From Bradyrhizobium guangdongense (GTDB lineage Bacteria; Pseudomonadota; Alphaproteobacteria; Rhizobiales; Xanthobacteraceae), in the NCBI RefSeq assembly GCF_004114975.1, contig NZ_CP030051.1, positions 4,836,001 to 4,900,000 on the forward strand: 64,000 nt of DNA, read 5' to 3'. The notes beneath the pieces were generated by a model. That model worked only from the letters and a program-made list of their open reading frames with translations. It was not told the DNA's origin and did no database searches. Made by a program: the position numbers and the translations under genes. Below are positions 16,971 to 24,582 of this stretch, in pieces; position 1 is the first letter of the stretch; each line of letters opens with the position of its first letter.

Positions 16971-17672
16971 TCAACCCATCCAAGAAAGGGATTGCGCGAG
17001 GAACGTAGATCCGCCGCTCCGCCGCCACTGCCCGTGCGCTATCACGACGCGCTCTGGCTGCCAGTTCAACACCTTCGCGCGCGCCTTGCGAGCGAGCCGA
17101 CGGTCGAGAAATGACAGACGAAGGTCGAGCGGCGCTCGCGCACCAGTAAGTGCAGTGATGCCCGACAGACGCGCAAGGCATCGTTGCCATGGCTTCCATT
17201 TAGCTTTGAGGTAATCCTCGCCAAAGGCCTGAACGAGGTCGCCGAAAATCGCAGTACCAGATGCTTTGTGGAAGAATGCGAGCTCGTCCAGCAACGGCGA
17301 ACCGCGAAACCAGGCCTGATCGATGTCACGGCTCCAGGCGGCCGGCGGCTGATCTGTCAGGCCGCGTTCGAAGGCCAGGTCGGGTCGCTTGTCGATCGTT
17401 GACGCTGGCCCCCAAAGATGAGCTTGCGGGAAGGATTCCTGCCACCGTGAGAGGAAGAGGTGGTGAAGCCTGTTCGGGCTGACGAGATGGTGCACGGGAC
17501 CAAGGCTGGCCAGTTCCGCGCGCAGCTCTTCATTGAGGTCGATCGGCGACCAGACCCAGAGATCACCGTTTGAAAGTCTGACGATAACCATGCGGGTGGG
17601 ATACGGAAATCCGTGGAAGCTCACGTCCGCCCCATCCGCTATCCAGATGTTGTCGGCTATCGATTGAAGCAT
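16971..17672 (-). CDS. DUF4336 protein (metallo-beta-lactamase-like fold)
   Basis: The protein is 233 aa and soluble, with no signal peptide. It matches the DUF4336 pattern: an N-terminal strand with IWIADGADVSFHGFPYPTRM, then GDLWVWSPIDLNEELRAEL and HHLVSPNRLHHLFLSRW. The histidine-rich segment corresponds to the metal-loop region of the beta-lactamase fold, but the family's chemistry is unknown. It begins 19 nt after the CMD/DUF3224 gene and is the last gene of the long minus-strand ECF41 operon. Confidence 0.78.
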   Translation of the reverse strand: MLQSIADNIWIADGADVSFHGFPYPTRMVIVRLSNGDLWVWSPIDLNEELRAELASLGPVHHLVSPNRLHHLFLSRWQESFPQAHLWGPASTIDKRPDLAFERGLTDQPPAAWSRDIDQAWFRGSPLLDELAFFHKASGTAIFGDLVQAFGEDYLKAKWKPWQRCLARLSGITALTGARAPLDLRLSFLDRRLARKARAKVLNWQPERVVIAHGQWRRSGGSTFLAQSLSWMG

Positions 17673-17691
17673 CGCCGTGCTTCCAGAAGCA

Positions 17692-18846
17692 TTAAACGGT
17701 GAGTGAGGTCTCGAGCCAGTATGTCAAGGACGTGCTGGCACGCCATCCCGTGGGAGAGCTCTCGTCCCGCTCAGCCGAGAACTCCGCATAGCCATTCAGT
17801 CGTTCGAGCTCTCCTGTTCCCGAATCGCCCACGATCTCCCAACGGCCGCGCACGACCGGGCCCGGCTCCATGGCCCCCTCGGCCTTTAGCAGAAATGATC
17901 CCCTCAGGCCCCCGATTGAGCCTGTGATGCGCTCATAGCAGATCAAGGTGCCCGTGCCGTCGGGACGTTCGAGCCTCAAGTGCGTGGCCCTCCCTTCGCC
18001 GACGATACCACCGATAAACTTTTCCACCAGGCGTGTCTCGACAATGGCAAGGCCGCTCGCGTCCGCCTCGTTGAGAACCGACCTCTCGTATTTTTCGACC
18101 TCGACCTTGCTCGCTACCGTGCGAGGCTCGCAGCTCCCCTGTCCGGCCGCCAAGCCGCCCTGAGACCTCGGAGTGGATCGCAAAGCGCCTTCGAGAGCAA
18201 TCGTCGCTTCCCAGGCTCTTACTGTCGAGTATTCGGCGAGCACACGCAAAGCCTCGTGCATCTCGGCTGCTGTGATGCCTGCCCGAAGCGCCATCCAAAC
18301 GTGCGCTGCAAAGGCCTGTCCGAGAGTACCGCTCACAATATCGATCGCAAAACTGGCAAACAGGCGCTCGCGGTGGTCCAGGCCGGGTCGTGCCCAAAGC
18401 TCAGACGATTGTCTTTCGATTGCAAGGGCAAGCTTGGGATCGGCAGATCTGAGTGCTTCAAGAGCATGTGCCGGGTATGGCGCTGCAAGATGAGGCGATG
18501 GACGGCGTGCTGCATGGCTGTCGGGGCTATGGCCGAGTTCTGCAACCACCTCCGCCAGTCGCTCGAATGCCCGCGAAGCCGGATTGAGACCGGCCGCTGG
18601 CGCCACATGACGCAACAGCTCGCGCAGGTCTTCAACACACATCCCGGCCTTGCTCAAGGCCATGGCGACATGCAGCTCGAACGGGAGGCCAAGCTCGTGC
18701 ACCGCAACATCTCCAGCAATAAGCAGGCACGCCTTTTCACGCATTGAGAGCTGCGACGACGACCAGATGCTGCGAGCGGCCTCAAGACCCATGGATCCGA
18801 AAACAGGATCAAGCCGCAGGACACGGTCGGGGGACACTAGCTCCAT
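17692..18846 (-). CDS. Fusion of two carboxymuconolactone-decarboxylase-like repeats with a DUF3224 barrel
   Basis: The protein is 384 aa. Two alpha-helical CMD/AhpD-like repeats are seen: one near residues 30-105 (GDVAVHELGLPFELHVAMAL) and one near 155-220 (FASFAIDIVSGTLGQAFAAH). Both lack the CxxC of peroxidase-active members. A C-terminal domain (about 250-384) has the DUF3224 features ICYERITGSIGGLRGSF and GDSGTGELERLNG. Joining these two fold types in one chain is unusual. It lies 47 nt after the ICMT-like gene in the ECF41 operon. The reaction is unknown; CMD-fold and DUF3224 proteins are both recurrent ECF41 neighbours. Confidence 0.75.
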   Translation of the reverse strand: MELVSPDRVLRLDPVFGSMGLEAARSIWSSSQLSMREKACLLIAGDVAVHELGLPFELHVAMALSKAGMCVEDLRELLRHVAPAAGLNPASRAFERLAEVVAELGHSPDSHAARRPSPHLAAPYPAHALEALRSADPKLALAIERQSSELWARPGLDHRERLFASFAIDIVSGTLGQAFAAHVWMALRAGITAAEMHEALRVLAEYSTVRAWEATIALEGALRSTPRSQGGLAAGQGSCEPRTVASKVEVEKYERSVLNEADASGLAIVETRLVEKFIGGIVGEGRATHLRLERPDGTGTLICYERITGSIGGLRGSFLLKAEGAMEPGPVVRGRWEIVGDSGTGELERLNGYAEFSAERDESSPTGWRASTSLTYWLETSLTV

Positions 18847-18893
18847 AACGCACTCCTTGTCGTTGATGTGACGGGGTTCACAACGGTCTTCGA

Positions 18894-19592
18894 TTAGTAG
18901 ATGCCCGGCAACAATCGGGCCGTGCGAACTCGATAGGTCCGGTATTGCTCACCAAACGCGCCGATCAACAGGGCTTCTTCGGCATCCATCCGCGCGATCA
19001 GCGGCATGACTGTCGCCGCTGCCAGCAACACGCCCGCAAGTGAGCGGAAGGCAAGGGCCCAGCCCAGGACACATAGAAGCATGCCGAGATAACTGGGATG
19101 ACGGATCCAGCGATAGGGCCCGGTGGTGACGAGACGGTGTTCTGGCTGGATCGCGACAAGTCCACTGAAGCGATTCCCAAGGACGAATACGGGCCACAGC
19201 CTCAGCCCTCCGCCCATCGTATAGATAACCACGCCACACCAGCGCGTTGTGTCGCCGTCAATCGTACCCCAGTCCAATCGGTCCGTGAGAGCCGGTAGCC
19301 AGCCGATCAGAATGCCAAGGGCCGCGAAAGCGGCAAGGACCCAGCGGTTTGACCGATCCTCACGCACGCCCGGGCTTAAATTGCCGGCGGTGAACATGGA
19401 TGCGATCGTCAGCACGACCGTGACCACTGTCAGCACGGTGAGGGGTGCATGGGAAAAGAACGGGCGCAGCCCACCCCACCCCAGAATGGCCAGGGCGATA
19501 AACGCGGCCGTTCCCAGCCCTGCCGCGATGAGAAGGAGCAGCGAGTGCATATTGCTCATCTGGATCCGCTGTGAGGACGATCGAGCCTGCAT
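18894..19592 (-). CDS. Isoprenylcysteine carboxyl methyltransferase-family membrane protein
   Basis: The protein is 232 aa with about five hydrophobic segments. The C-terminal ICMT/PEMT signature is clear: GPYRWIRHPSYLGMLLCVLG followed later by RMDAEEALLIGAFGEQYRTY. Bacterial members are inner-membrane methyltransferases of mostly unknown substrate. The start at 19592 lies 3 nt after the preceding stop; an internal ATG at 19559 is equally credible. It belongs to the ECF41 operon. Confidence 0.78.
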   Translation of the reverse strand: MQARSSSQRIQMSNMHSLLLLIAAGLGTAAFIALAILGWGGLRPFFSHAPLTVLTVVTVVLTIASMFTAGNLSPGVREDRSNRWVLAAFAALGILIGWLPALTDRLDWGTIDGDTTRWCGVVIYTMGGGLRLWPVFVLGNRFSGLVAIQPEHRLVTTGPYRWIRHPSYLGMLLCVLGWALAFRSLAGVLLAAATVMPLIARMDAEEALLIGAFGEQYRTYRVRTARLLPGIY

Positions 19593-19595
19593 TCG

Positions 19596-20102
19596 TCAGA
19601 CTTGCCTCGTTGGTTGACTGCTCCCCCGGACTCCCGAGAGGACTGCGCACAGCGCCAGCACCAACGCCAACAATGTCAGCGCCGCACTCGCCGCGTGCCC
19701 ATATTCCCATTGCAGGCGGACTACGCCGAGATTTGCCGGTATTTCGGTCCAATTCCGTGTGAGGGCGTTCATCGGATAGATAAAGCACCAGAAGATGACC
19801 TGGGCACCAATGAGCAAGGCAAGCGCTCCCAGCGAAAGCCAGCGCGCGACGGGAATGTCCCACATAGCGATGGCGTGGCCGAGCGTGCAGCCAACCGCGA
19901 TGACGATCGCGACACCAAAGAGCGCCCAGCCATCATAAGCCCTTTGCATCGTCATGTAGTCGACCGACGACATCTTCAATTTGTTGAACATTTCAAAGAA
20001 GTGGGCGCCTTCCGGGATGAGGTAGATGGCGACCGAGATAACGGTCGTGATTCCAAGCAGGTCGGTCCCATATCTCCCTTGGCCGTTGGCATCCTCAGGC
20101 AT
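19596..20102 (-). CDS. DUF1772-like four-helix membrane protein
   Basis: The protein is about 168 aa with four hydrophobic segments. The third carries QVIFWCFIYPMNALTRNW, close to the motif seen in DUF1772 membrane proteins. The start at 20102 overlaps the sigma-factor stop by 8 nt, suggesting coupled translation; an in-frame ATG at 20129 is possible. Its function is unknown. Position right after the sigma gene suggests a membrane partner or target, not a typical anti-sigma factor (ECF41 sigma factors are controlled by their own C-terminal domain). Confidence 0.65.
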   Translation of the reverse strand: MPEDANGQGRYGTDLLGITTVISVAIYLIPEGAHFFEMFNKLKMSSVDYMTMQRAYDGWALFGVAIVIAVGCTLGHAIAMWDIPVARWLSLGALALLIGAQVIFWCFIYPMNALTRNWTEIPANLGVVRLQWEYGHAASAALTLLALVLALCAVLSGVRGSSQPTRQV

Positions 20103-21027
20103 CGTGGGGCCCTTTACTGTTGGCAACATGCGTCAGCTTGTCCGGATTCCGAACGACATAAACCCTGCCGATCCTGCCGCTCACGATCTCGAGGGCGATG
20201 GTGAGAAGTTCTCCATTTGCCAAAGTTGCCACGCATCCAGGGAGCCCGTTGATCATCGCAGGACGCAGGTCGACAACGGGCTGCACCCGCTTGCGCGCCA
20301 GACCGGCGAAAAGCGCAACAATCCTGGCGCGTCCGACAATCGGATTGAGAGCGGCTCGTCGCTTGCCGCCACCATCCGTGTACAGCACGGCGTCGTTTGA
20401 GAGGATATTCGCCAGGCCATCGACATTTCCGGTCCGATAGGCTGTCATGAACGCCTGGAGGATTTCATTTCCTTTGTCAGGTTCAACCTCGAATCGTGGT
20501 CGCGACTCCCGGATGTGCGCACGCGCCCGCGCGGCGAGTTGCCGGCACGTTACCTGATTGCGTCCGAGCAGCCGGGCAACCTCATCGAACTCGACATCAA
20601 AGACGTCATGCAACAGAAAGGCGGCCCGCTCGAGCGGTGACAGCCGTTCCAGGGCCAACATCAATCCGATGGATAAATCGGAGGCATAGTCGCTCGCCGT
20701 CTCCGCCCCCAGGGTCTCGGCATCCAGCACGGGCTCCGGCAACCATGGGCCGACATAGGTCTCGCGCTTTGCGCGGGCGGATTTCATCTGATCAAGACAG
20801 ATGCGAGTGACGACCTTTGCCAGGAACGCTCGCGGCGACTCGACCCTCGCCCTGTCGGTACCGTGCCATCGAAGGTAGGCTTCCTGCACAGCATCCTCGG
20901 CTTCAGTCAACGAGCCAAGCATCCGGTAGGCCAAACCGGTCAAATAACGACGGTGCTTTTCGAACTGGTCTGCAGCCCTGCGCCCGCTCTCTTCAGGCGA
21001 GCTTTGCTCCTGTAAGGCGTCCGTCAT
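20095..21027 (-). CDS. sigJ: ECF41-type RNA polymerase sigma factor (SigJ-like) with fused SnoaL-like domain
   Basis: The protein is 310 aa. Region 2 lies at about 20-85 (YLTGLAYRMLGSLTEAEDAV). The linker carries WLPEP (95-99). Region 4 lies at about 122-175 (RLSPLERAAFLLHDVFDVEF then LLGRNQVTCRQLAARARAHI). A SnoaL/NTF2-like extension runs from about 185 to 310 with DGGGK (218-222) and NPDKL (294-298). WLPEP, DGGGK and NPDKL are the hallmarks of ECF41, in which the C-terminal domain both activates and restrains the sigma factor in place of an anti-sigma protein. It is 32 nt downstream of a CMD gene, the classic ECF41 partner, and that unit has its own ECF41-type promoter, implying autoregulation. 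Confidence 0.93.
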   Translation of the reverse strand: MTDALQEQSSPEESGRRAADQFEKHRRYLTGLAYRMLGSLTEAEDAVQEAYLRWHGTDRARVESPRAFLAKVVTRICLDQMKSARAKRETYVGPWLPEPVLDAETLGAETASDYASDLSIGLMLALERLSPLERAAFLLHDVFDVEFDEVARLLGRNQVTCRQLAARARAHIRESRPRFEVEPDKGNEILQAFMTAYRTGNVDGLANILSNDAVLYTDGGGKRRAALNPIVGRARIVALFAGLARKRVQPVVDLRPAMINGLPGCVATLANGELLTIALEIVSGRIGRVYVVRNPDKLTHVANSKGPHDA

Positions 21028-21059
21028 GGTGCACTCCCGAGAAGTGATCGAGCTGAAAC

Positions 21060-21509
21060 TCAGTTGGCCTGGGGTTCGTCTGGATGGTGAGCGCGCGCTC
21101 CTATGGCAAGGCGGTTGAAGGCATTGATGAGCGCGATTGCAACGGAGAGCGCGATGATCTCATTCTGCGAGAAGCATCGCTGCACTTCTTCGAACACTTC
21201 ATCGGGCGCGTGAGTTTCTGCAATCCGCGTCAAGCTCTCCGTCCACGCAAGCGCCGCCCGCTCCAGGTCCGAGAACAGCGCCGACTCGCGCCAGGCGTCC
21301 AACAGGAGAAGCCGGGTAGGACTCTCGCCGTGCTTGAACGCCTCGCCGCTGTGCATGTGCAGACAGAAATTGCACCCGTTGATCTGGGAAGCTCTCACCT
21401 TGACCAGTGCGACCAGCTTCGGATCGAGAAGGCTCGCCGCCCATTGATTGGCGGCGCGCATAGCCTCAATGCCCTCATTCGGGCTTGCAAGATTGATGCG
21501 GGGTTTCAT
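21060..21509 (-). CDS. Carboxymuconolactone decarboxylase/AhpD-like protein, ECF41 partner
   Basis: The protein is 149 aa. It contains the AhpD-type redox motif C46-N-F-C49 in INGCNFCLHMHSGEA, preceded by LVALVKVRAS. This points to a peroxidase-active thiol protein rather than a true decarboxylase. The ATG at 21509 has an excellent AAGGAGG ribosome site. The same frame continues upstream without a stop into the flavodoxin gene (see 21060-22322). I treat this as a separate translation start because the ribosome site and an ECF41-type promoter lie immediately upstream. It is followed after 32 nt by the sigma gene. Confidence 0.88.
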   Translation of the reverse strand: MKPRINLASPNEGIEAMRAANQWAASLLDPKLVALVKVRASQINGCNFCLHMHSGEAFKHGESPTRLLLLDAWRESALFSDLERAALAWTESLTRIAETHAPDEVFEEVQRCFSQNEIIALSVAIALINAFNRLAIGARAHHPDEPQAN

Positions 21510-22322
21510 TTGGCGGCCTCCTTGACTGTCTAATGACAAAGAGACGACCGACGGCATCGATCGTGACATGTGCATTGCCTGGAAAAAACAGGGCTGCTTT
21601 GCAAAACGTTCCAGGCTCATGCGGACTGCCAGGAGCCGCTTCGCTTCTCCTCCGGCAACGCCGTCATCTTTGCCAGCGAAGCTCGATTGCAGCGTGTTAA
21701 CGGATATCGTGCCGGGATCCAGCCCGTTGGAGATCGATCTTCCTCTGGCGAATTGCCAGGCCGTTTCGGCCACCCGCCGGCCAAGGAACCTGGCCGTGTC
21801 CAGGTCTGATCGGGTCGGAGCCAGATCCGGACCCTGATCCACGTTGGATTGGGCTCCTGCTCCAAGCCAGAATCCAAGCCGGTTCCGCTCTTCGTCGGAT
21901 CCCTGAGATGAGTTGTTGGCGGGAGGAAGCCCCAGATTGATCCAATGCACCCCATGTTGGGCGGCAAATAGCGATAGCTGTACAAGATTCGAGAGCTTGT
22001 CTCCGGAACGGGCTCCAGAATTGGTAAAACTTGCAGCAAGCTTTCCGGACCAGGCGAAGCCCTTGGCCAGGACCGGCCGGGACGTGGCTTCCTGAAACGC
22101 CTTAAATTCCGCCGACGCACTTCCCATATAGGTCGGTGCACTGAATATGATGGCTTCGCACACCTCAAGATCGATCCACCGCTGCTGCGCTTCGGTTACG
22201 TCCATGAGCAGCGCGTGGACACCTCGAAGTTCTGCAGCTCCGTCTCGTACTGCTTCCGCTTGTTTTTTCGTGTGGCCGAAGCCGCTGTGATAGACGACAG
22301 CGACCTTGATTGTCGAATGCAT
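21060..22322 (-). CDS. Flavodoxin/NADPH-dependent FMN reductase-like protein reading through into CMD
   Basis: From ATG 22322 (ribosome site AGAGGTG) a flavodoxin-like domain of about 210 residues is clear: VAVVYHSGFGHTKKQAEAV at the phosphate loop, IIFSAPTYMGSASAEFKAF, GKLAASFTNSGARSGDKLSN and GLPPANNSSQ, similar to WrbA/quinone-reductase flavodoxins. No stop follows. The frame runs through about 65 low-information residues into the CMD protein, ending at 21060 as a 420-aa product. Either this is a true fusion or the flavodoxin's original stop was lost. The linker DNA holds the CMD promoter and ribosome site, favouring the second view. Confidence 0.7.
   Translation of the reverse strand: MHSTIKVAVVYHSGFGHTKKQAEAVRDGAAELRGVHALLMDVTEAQQRWIDLEVCEAIIFSAPTYMGSASAEFKAFQEATSRPVLAKGFAWSGKLAASFTNSGARSGDKLSNLVQLSLFAAQHGVHWINLGLPPANNSSQGSDEERNRLGFWLGAGAQSNVDQGPDLAPTRSDLDTARFLGRRVAETAWQFARGRSISNGLDPGTISVNTLQSSFAGKDDGVAGGEAKRLLAVRMSLERFAKQPCFFQAMHMSRSMPSVVSLSLDSQGGRQMKPRINLASPNEGIEAMRAANQWAASLLDPKLVALVKVRASQINGCNFCLHMHSGEAFKHGESPTRLLLLDAWRESALFSDLERAALAWTESLTRIAETHAPDEVFEEVQRCFSQNEIIALSVAIALINAFNRLAIGARAHHPDEPQAN
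21543..21568 (-). promoter_or_regulatory. ECF41-type promoter (TGTCACG-N15-CGTC) for CMD-sigJ
   Basis: On the minus strand TGTCACG (21568-21562), 15 nt and CGTC (21546-21543) lie about 34 nt before the CMD ATG. It differs from the other island copies by one shorter spacer and by G for A in the last -35 base. Its place before the CMD-sigma pair fits the autoregulated promoter known for ECF41 systems. It lies inside the flavodoxin read-through frame. Confidence 0.72.
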
Positions 22323-22472
22323 TACAATCACCTCTTCCTGGCGTACAGACTGTTCAAGTACGCCGCCCTGCCGCGCTGCTTTCGTGAATGTCATTGACGT
22401 GTTTCGGCGGTTGACATTCTGCCGGCGATACTGATCAGACTGTCGCTTCTGGGTCCGGTTGCGCGACATGAT

Positions 22473-23315
22473 CTACTGACCGGGGGCACCGCGTGGCGCG
22501 AGTAACGCTTCAGGATCTGCAAATCTCGCTGGCCGACCAGCCAGGTTCGCAGCAACAGCCTCGATATGATCCGGGGAGCCGATCAGGGCGTGTTGCTCCC
22601 GTCTCTCGCTCGCAAGACCGACACCTGCATCACAAGCAACGGCTTCGTTCAGGAGCCGCTTCGCAGCGCGGATTGCGAACGGGCTCCGGGTGGCGATTTC
22701 ACGTGCGGTCTTCATAGCCGCGGCCTGAGGATTATCGACCACATGCGTGACGAGTCTGTAAGAAAGAGCCTCTTCGGGACTGAAGATTCGACCGGTATAG
22801 GTCAGCTCCCTGACGACATCTTCCGCAGCAAGGTGACGCATCAGCTGCGTGCCCGACATGTCGGGCACGAGGCCCCACTTCGACTCGAGCACCGCCAGTT
22901 TGGTTCCCGGCGCCACGTACCGAATATCCGCGCCGAGAGCGATCTGGAATCCGCCACCGAATGCCAGGCCATGAACTGCCGCGATCACCGGCACGGGAAG
23001 CTGCCGCCATAACCAGACGACATGTTGAGCCCAGTTGGCGATGCCGTGGGACGCTTGAGTAAGATCCGCAAACGGCAGCAAGCTTTCGCCTCGAGAAATT
23101 GCATCGAGCCGTTCGACATCCAGGCCAGCGCAGAAGGCACGGCCTTCGCCGGACAGCACGACTGCTCGAACTGTTCTGTCGCGACTGAGCCGCTCACCGG
23201 CCTCTGCGAGGGCCATGAACATGGAGGGATCCAGAGCGTTCATCTTTTCGGGACGATTCATGCGCACGTCAGCAACATTCTCCTCTACGGCAATGGTCAC
23301 GCGATCGTCCATCAT
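22473..23315 (-). CDS. Enoyl-CoA hydratase/isomerase (crotonase) family protein
   Basis: The protein is 280 aa from ATG 23315 (GGAG upstream). The crotonase fold is shown by FCAGLDVERLDAISRGESLL with the oxyanion-hole segment, then VHGLAFGGGFQIALGADIRY and SKWGLVPDMSGTQLM. The second glutamate of classic hydratases sits where this protein has D-M-S in PDMSG, so the exact activity (hydratase, isomerase or other) is uncertain. It lies 150 nt before the flavodoxin gene on the same strand, and an ECF41-type promoter is about 165 nt upstream, so both genes may be in the ECF41 regulon. Confidence 0.83.
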   Translation of the reverse strand: MMDDRVTIAVEENVADVRMNRPEKMNALDPSMFMALAEAGERLSRDRTVRAVVLSGEGRAFCAGLDVERLDAISRGESLLPFADLTQASHGIANWAQHVVWLWRQLPVPVIAAVHGLAFGGGFQIALGADIRYVAPGTKLAVLESKWGLVPDMSGTQLMRHLAAEDVVRELTYTGRIFSPEEALSYRLVTHVVDNPQAAAMKTAREIATRSPFAIRAAKRLLNEAVACDAGVGLASERREQHALIGSPDHIEAVAANLAGRPARFADPEALLAPRGAPGQ

Positions 23316-23480
23316 TCGGGCATCTCCGCGCTGGTACAATTCAAGCTAACTTCCTCGATGGACGAAACGATCGCGACAAGGGAACCGCCCGACCAACAAA
23401 GGGGAACAGCGCGGTGAGTATGCCCTCACCGGATGCTCTCTCTCGACCGCTGTTGACCCGTCTTATCCATCAAAAACACT

Positions 23481-23507
23481 GACGAGGTGGACGCAGGTGC
23501 CGTGACA
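23481..23507 (-). promoter_or_regulatory. ECF41-type promoter (TGTCACG-N16-CGTC) for the crotonase gene
   Basis: On the minus strand TGTCACG (23507-23501), a 16-nt spacer and CGTC (23484-23481). The predicted start near 23474 gives a leader of about 160 nt to the crotonase ATG. Confidence 0.72.
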
Positions 23508-23635
23508 CGCCCTCGCAAAATTTTGTCAGGCAGCGAACCCAAAAGCGCGCTCTGTCAGCACCAATCCTACAGTCAAAGGAGGGACCATCGACCCAAGGCT
23601 GTTGGCGCGTGCAATTCAGCCCCTTTGACCAGATA

Positions 23636-23659
23636 ATTAGTCTATGCTAATCATTAGTC
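23636..23659. promoter_or_regulatory. Candidate ArsR operator (ATTAG repeats)
   Basis: ATTAGTC occurs twice as a direct repeat (23636-23642 and 23653-23659). The first ATTAG also pairs with CTAAT (23647-23651) as an inverted repeat across 6 nt. The AT-rich block lies 80-100 nt before the ArsR ATG and is the only such block in the gap, which fits autorepression by ArsR. Confidence 0.45.
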
Positions 23660-23738
23660 GCAACTTATAATTTGCTTGGATGCGGTTTGGCGGGCGGACA
23701 AGGTCTCCTCCCCCGATTGCAGGCGTCAGAGCTTAGCC

Positions 23739-24041
23739 ATGGTCAAAGATAGTGCGCAGCTTGCCGCCCTAGGGGATCCCACGCGAAGGCGAATATTCGA
23801 ACTCGTGGGAACGCGGCCTCGCACTGTCGCTGAAATCACTCGAGAACTAACTGTCTCGCAGTCAGCCGTCTCCCAGCACCTCAAGGTTCTGCGCGAATCC
23901 CGTCTGGTTCGTGCCGAGCCGAAAGGTGCCAGCAACGTTTATCACATTGACCCGGCCGGGCTCGGCCAGATGCGCGCCTGGCTCGACCGGTTCTGGAGCA
24001 ACACGTTGGCGGCTTACAAGGTAGCTGTCGAGAAATCATGA
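23739..24041 (+). CDS. ArsR-family winged-helix repressor
   Basis: The protein is 100 aa. The winged helix is complete: LAALGDPTRRRIFELVGTRP, then VAEITRELTVSQSAVSQHLK with the recognition helix, and the wing VRAEPKGASNVYHIDPAGL. No cysteine metal site is present, so it is of the metal-independent group that usually pairs with an SRPBCC protein. ATG 23739 was chosen because the domain starts there; the frame extends upstream without support. The next gene begins 10 nt later. Confidence 0.88.
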   Translation: MVKDSAQLAALGDPTRRRIFELVGTRPRTVAEITRELTVSQSAVSQHLKVLRESRLVRAEPKGASNVYHIDPAGLGQMRAWLDRFWSNTLAAYKVAVEKS

Positions 24042-24051
24042 GAGGACTAGC

Positions 24052-24537
24052 ATGAGCAGACACATATCGGCCGCACCCATCAAACAATCAATCGTGGTTG
24101 ATGCCCCTATCGAGCGTGCGTTCAAGGTTTTCACTGAAGACTTCGGCAGCTTCAAACCACGCGAGCACAATTTGCTTTCTGTTCCCATAGCAGAGACGGT
24201 ATTCGAGCCACGTGTGGGCGGTCACGTTTATGATCGGGGTATCGATGGCAGCGAGTGCCGCTGGGCGCGTGTGTTGGCTTTCGAGCCGCCTAATCGTGTG
24301 CTTCTGAGCTGGGACATCAGCCCACGTTGGCAACTCGAGACCAATCCCGACAAGACCAGTGAGTGGGAGGTGCGGTTCATCGCCGAGACGCAAAACCGGA
24401 CCCGCCTGGAGCTTGAGCATCGTCACCTCGAACGCCATGGCGAAGGTTGGGAAGGCGTCCGCGAAGGCGTCAAGGGCGATCAGGGTTGGCCCCTCTATCT
24501 GAAAAGGTACCGCCAGCGGATCGACGGTGAGGCTTGA
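24052..24537 (+). CDS. SRPBCC (AHSA1-like) protein
   Basis: The protein is 161 aa with a single START/Bet v1-like domain. The N-terminal strand IKQSIVVDAPIERAFKVFTE, the GGHVYDRGIDGSECRWARVL region and the LERHGEGWEGVREGV helix are typical of AHSA1-type SRPBCC proteins. It is soluble and probably binds a hydrophobic ligand. It is 10 nt after the ArsR gene. ArsR-SRPBCC pairs are a widespread arrangement in which the repressor controls the ligand-binding protein. The ligand is unknown. Confidence 0.85.
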   Translation: MSRHISAAPIKQSIVVDAPIERAFKVFTEDFGSFKPREHNLLSVPIAETVFEPRVGGHVYDRGIDGSECRWARVLAFEPPNRVLLSWDISPRWQLETNPDKTSEWEVRFIAETQNRTRLELEHRHLERHGEGWEGVREGVKGDQGWPLYLKRYRQRIDGEA

Positions 24538-24582
24538 TGCTCGCCTTCTCCCTGCGTCCCTATCATAATTGCGGAGGCCCTC

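Larger units (their letters stand above)
23316..23738. other. 423-bp divergent control region between crotonase and ArsR genes
   Basis: No gene is seen. The left half holds the ECF41-type promoter reading left. The right half is AT-rich and holds the repeats proposed as the ArsR operator. The 160-nt crotonase leader has no obvious hairpin switch. Confidence 0.6.

Noticed and set aside
18846..18880. CGTCACA upstream of the CMD/DUF3224 gene as a possible ECF41 promoter
   Set aside because: The -35 match is imperfect and a CGTC at correct spacing would fall on the start codon. The gene is better explained as part of the upstream operon.
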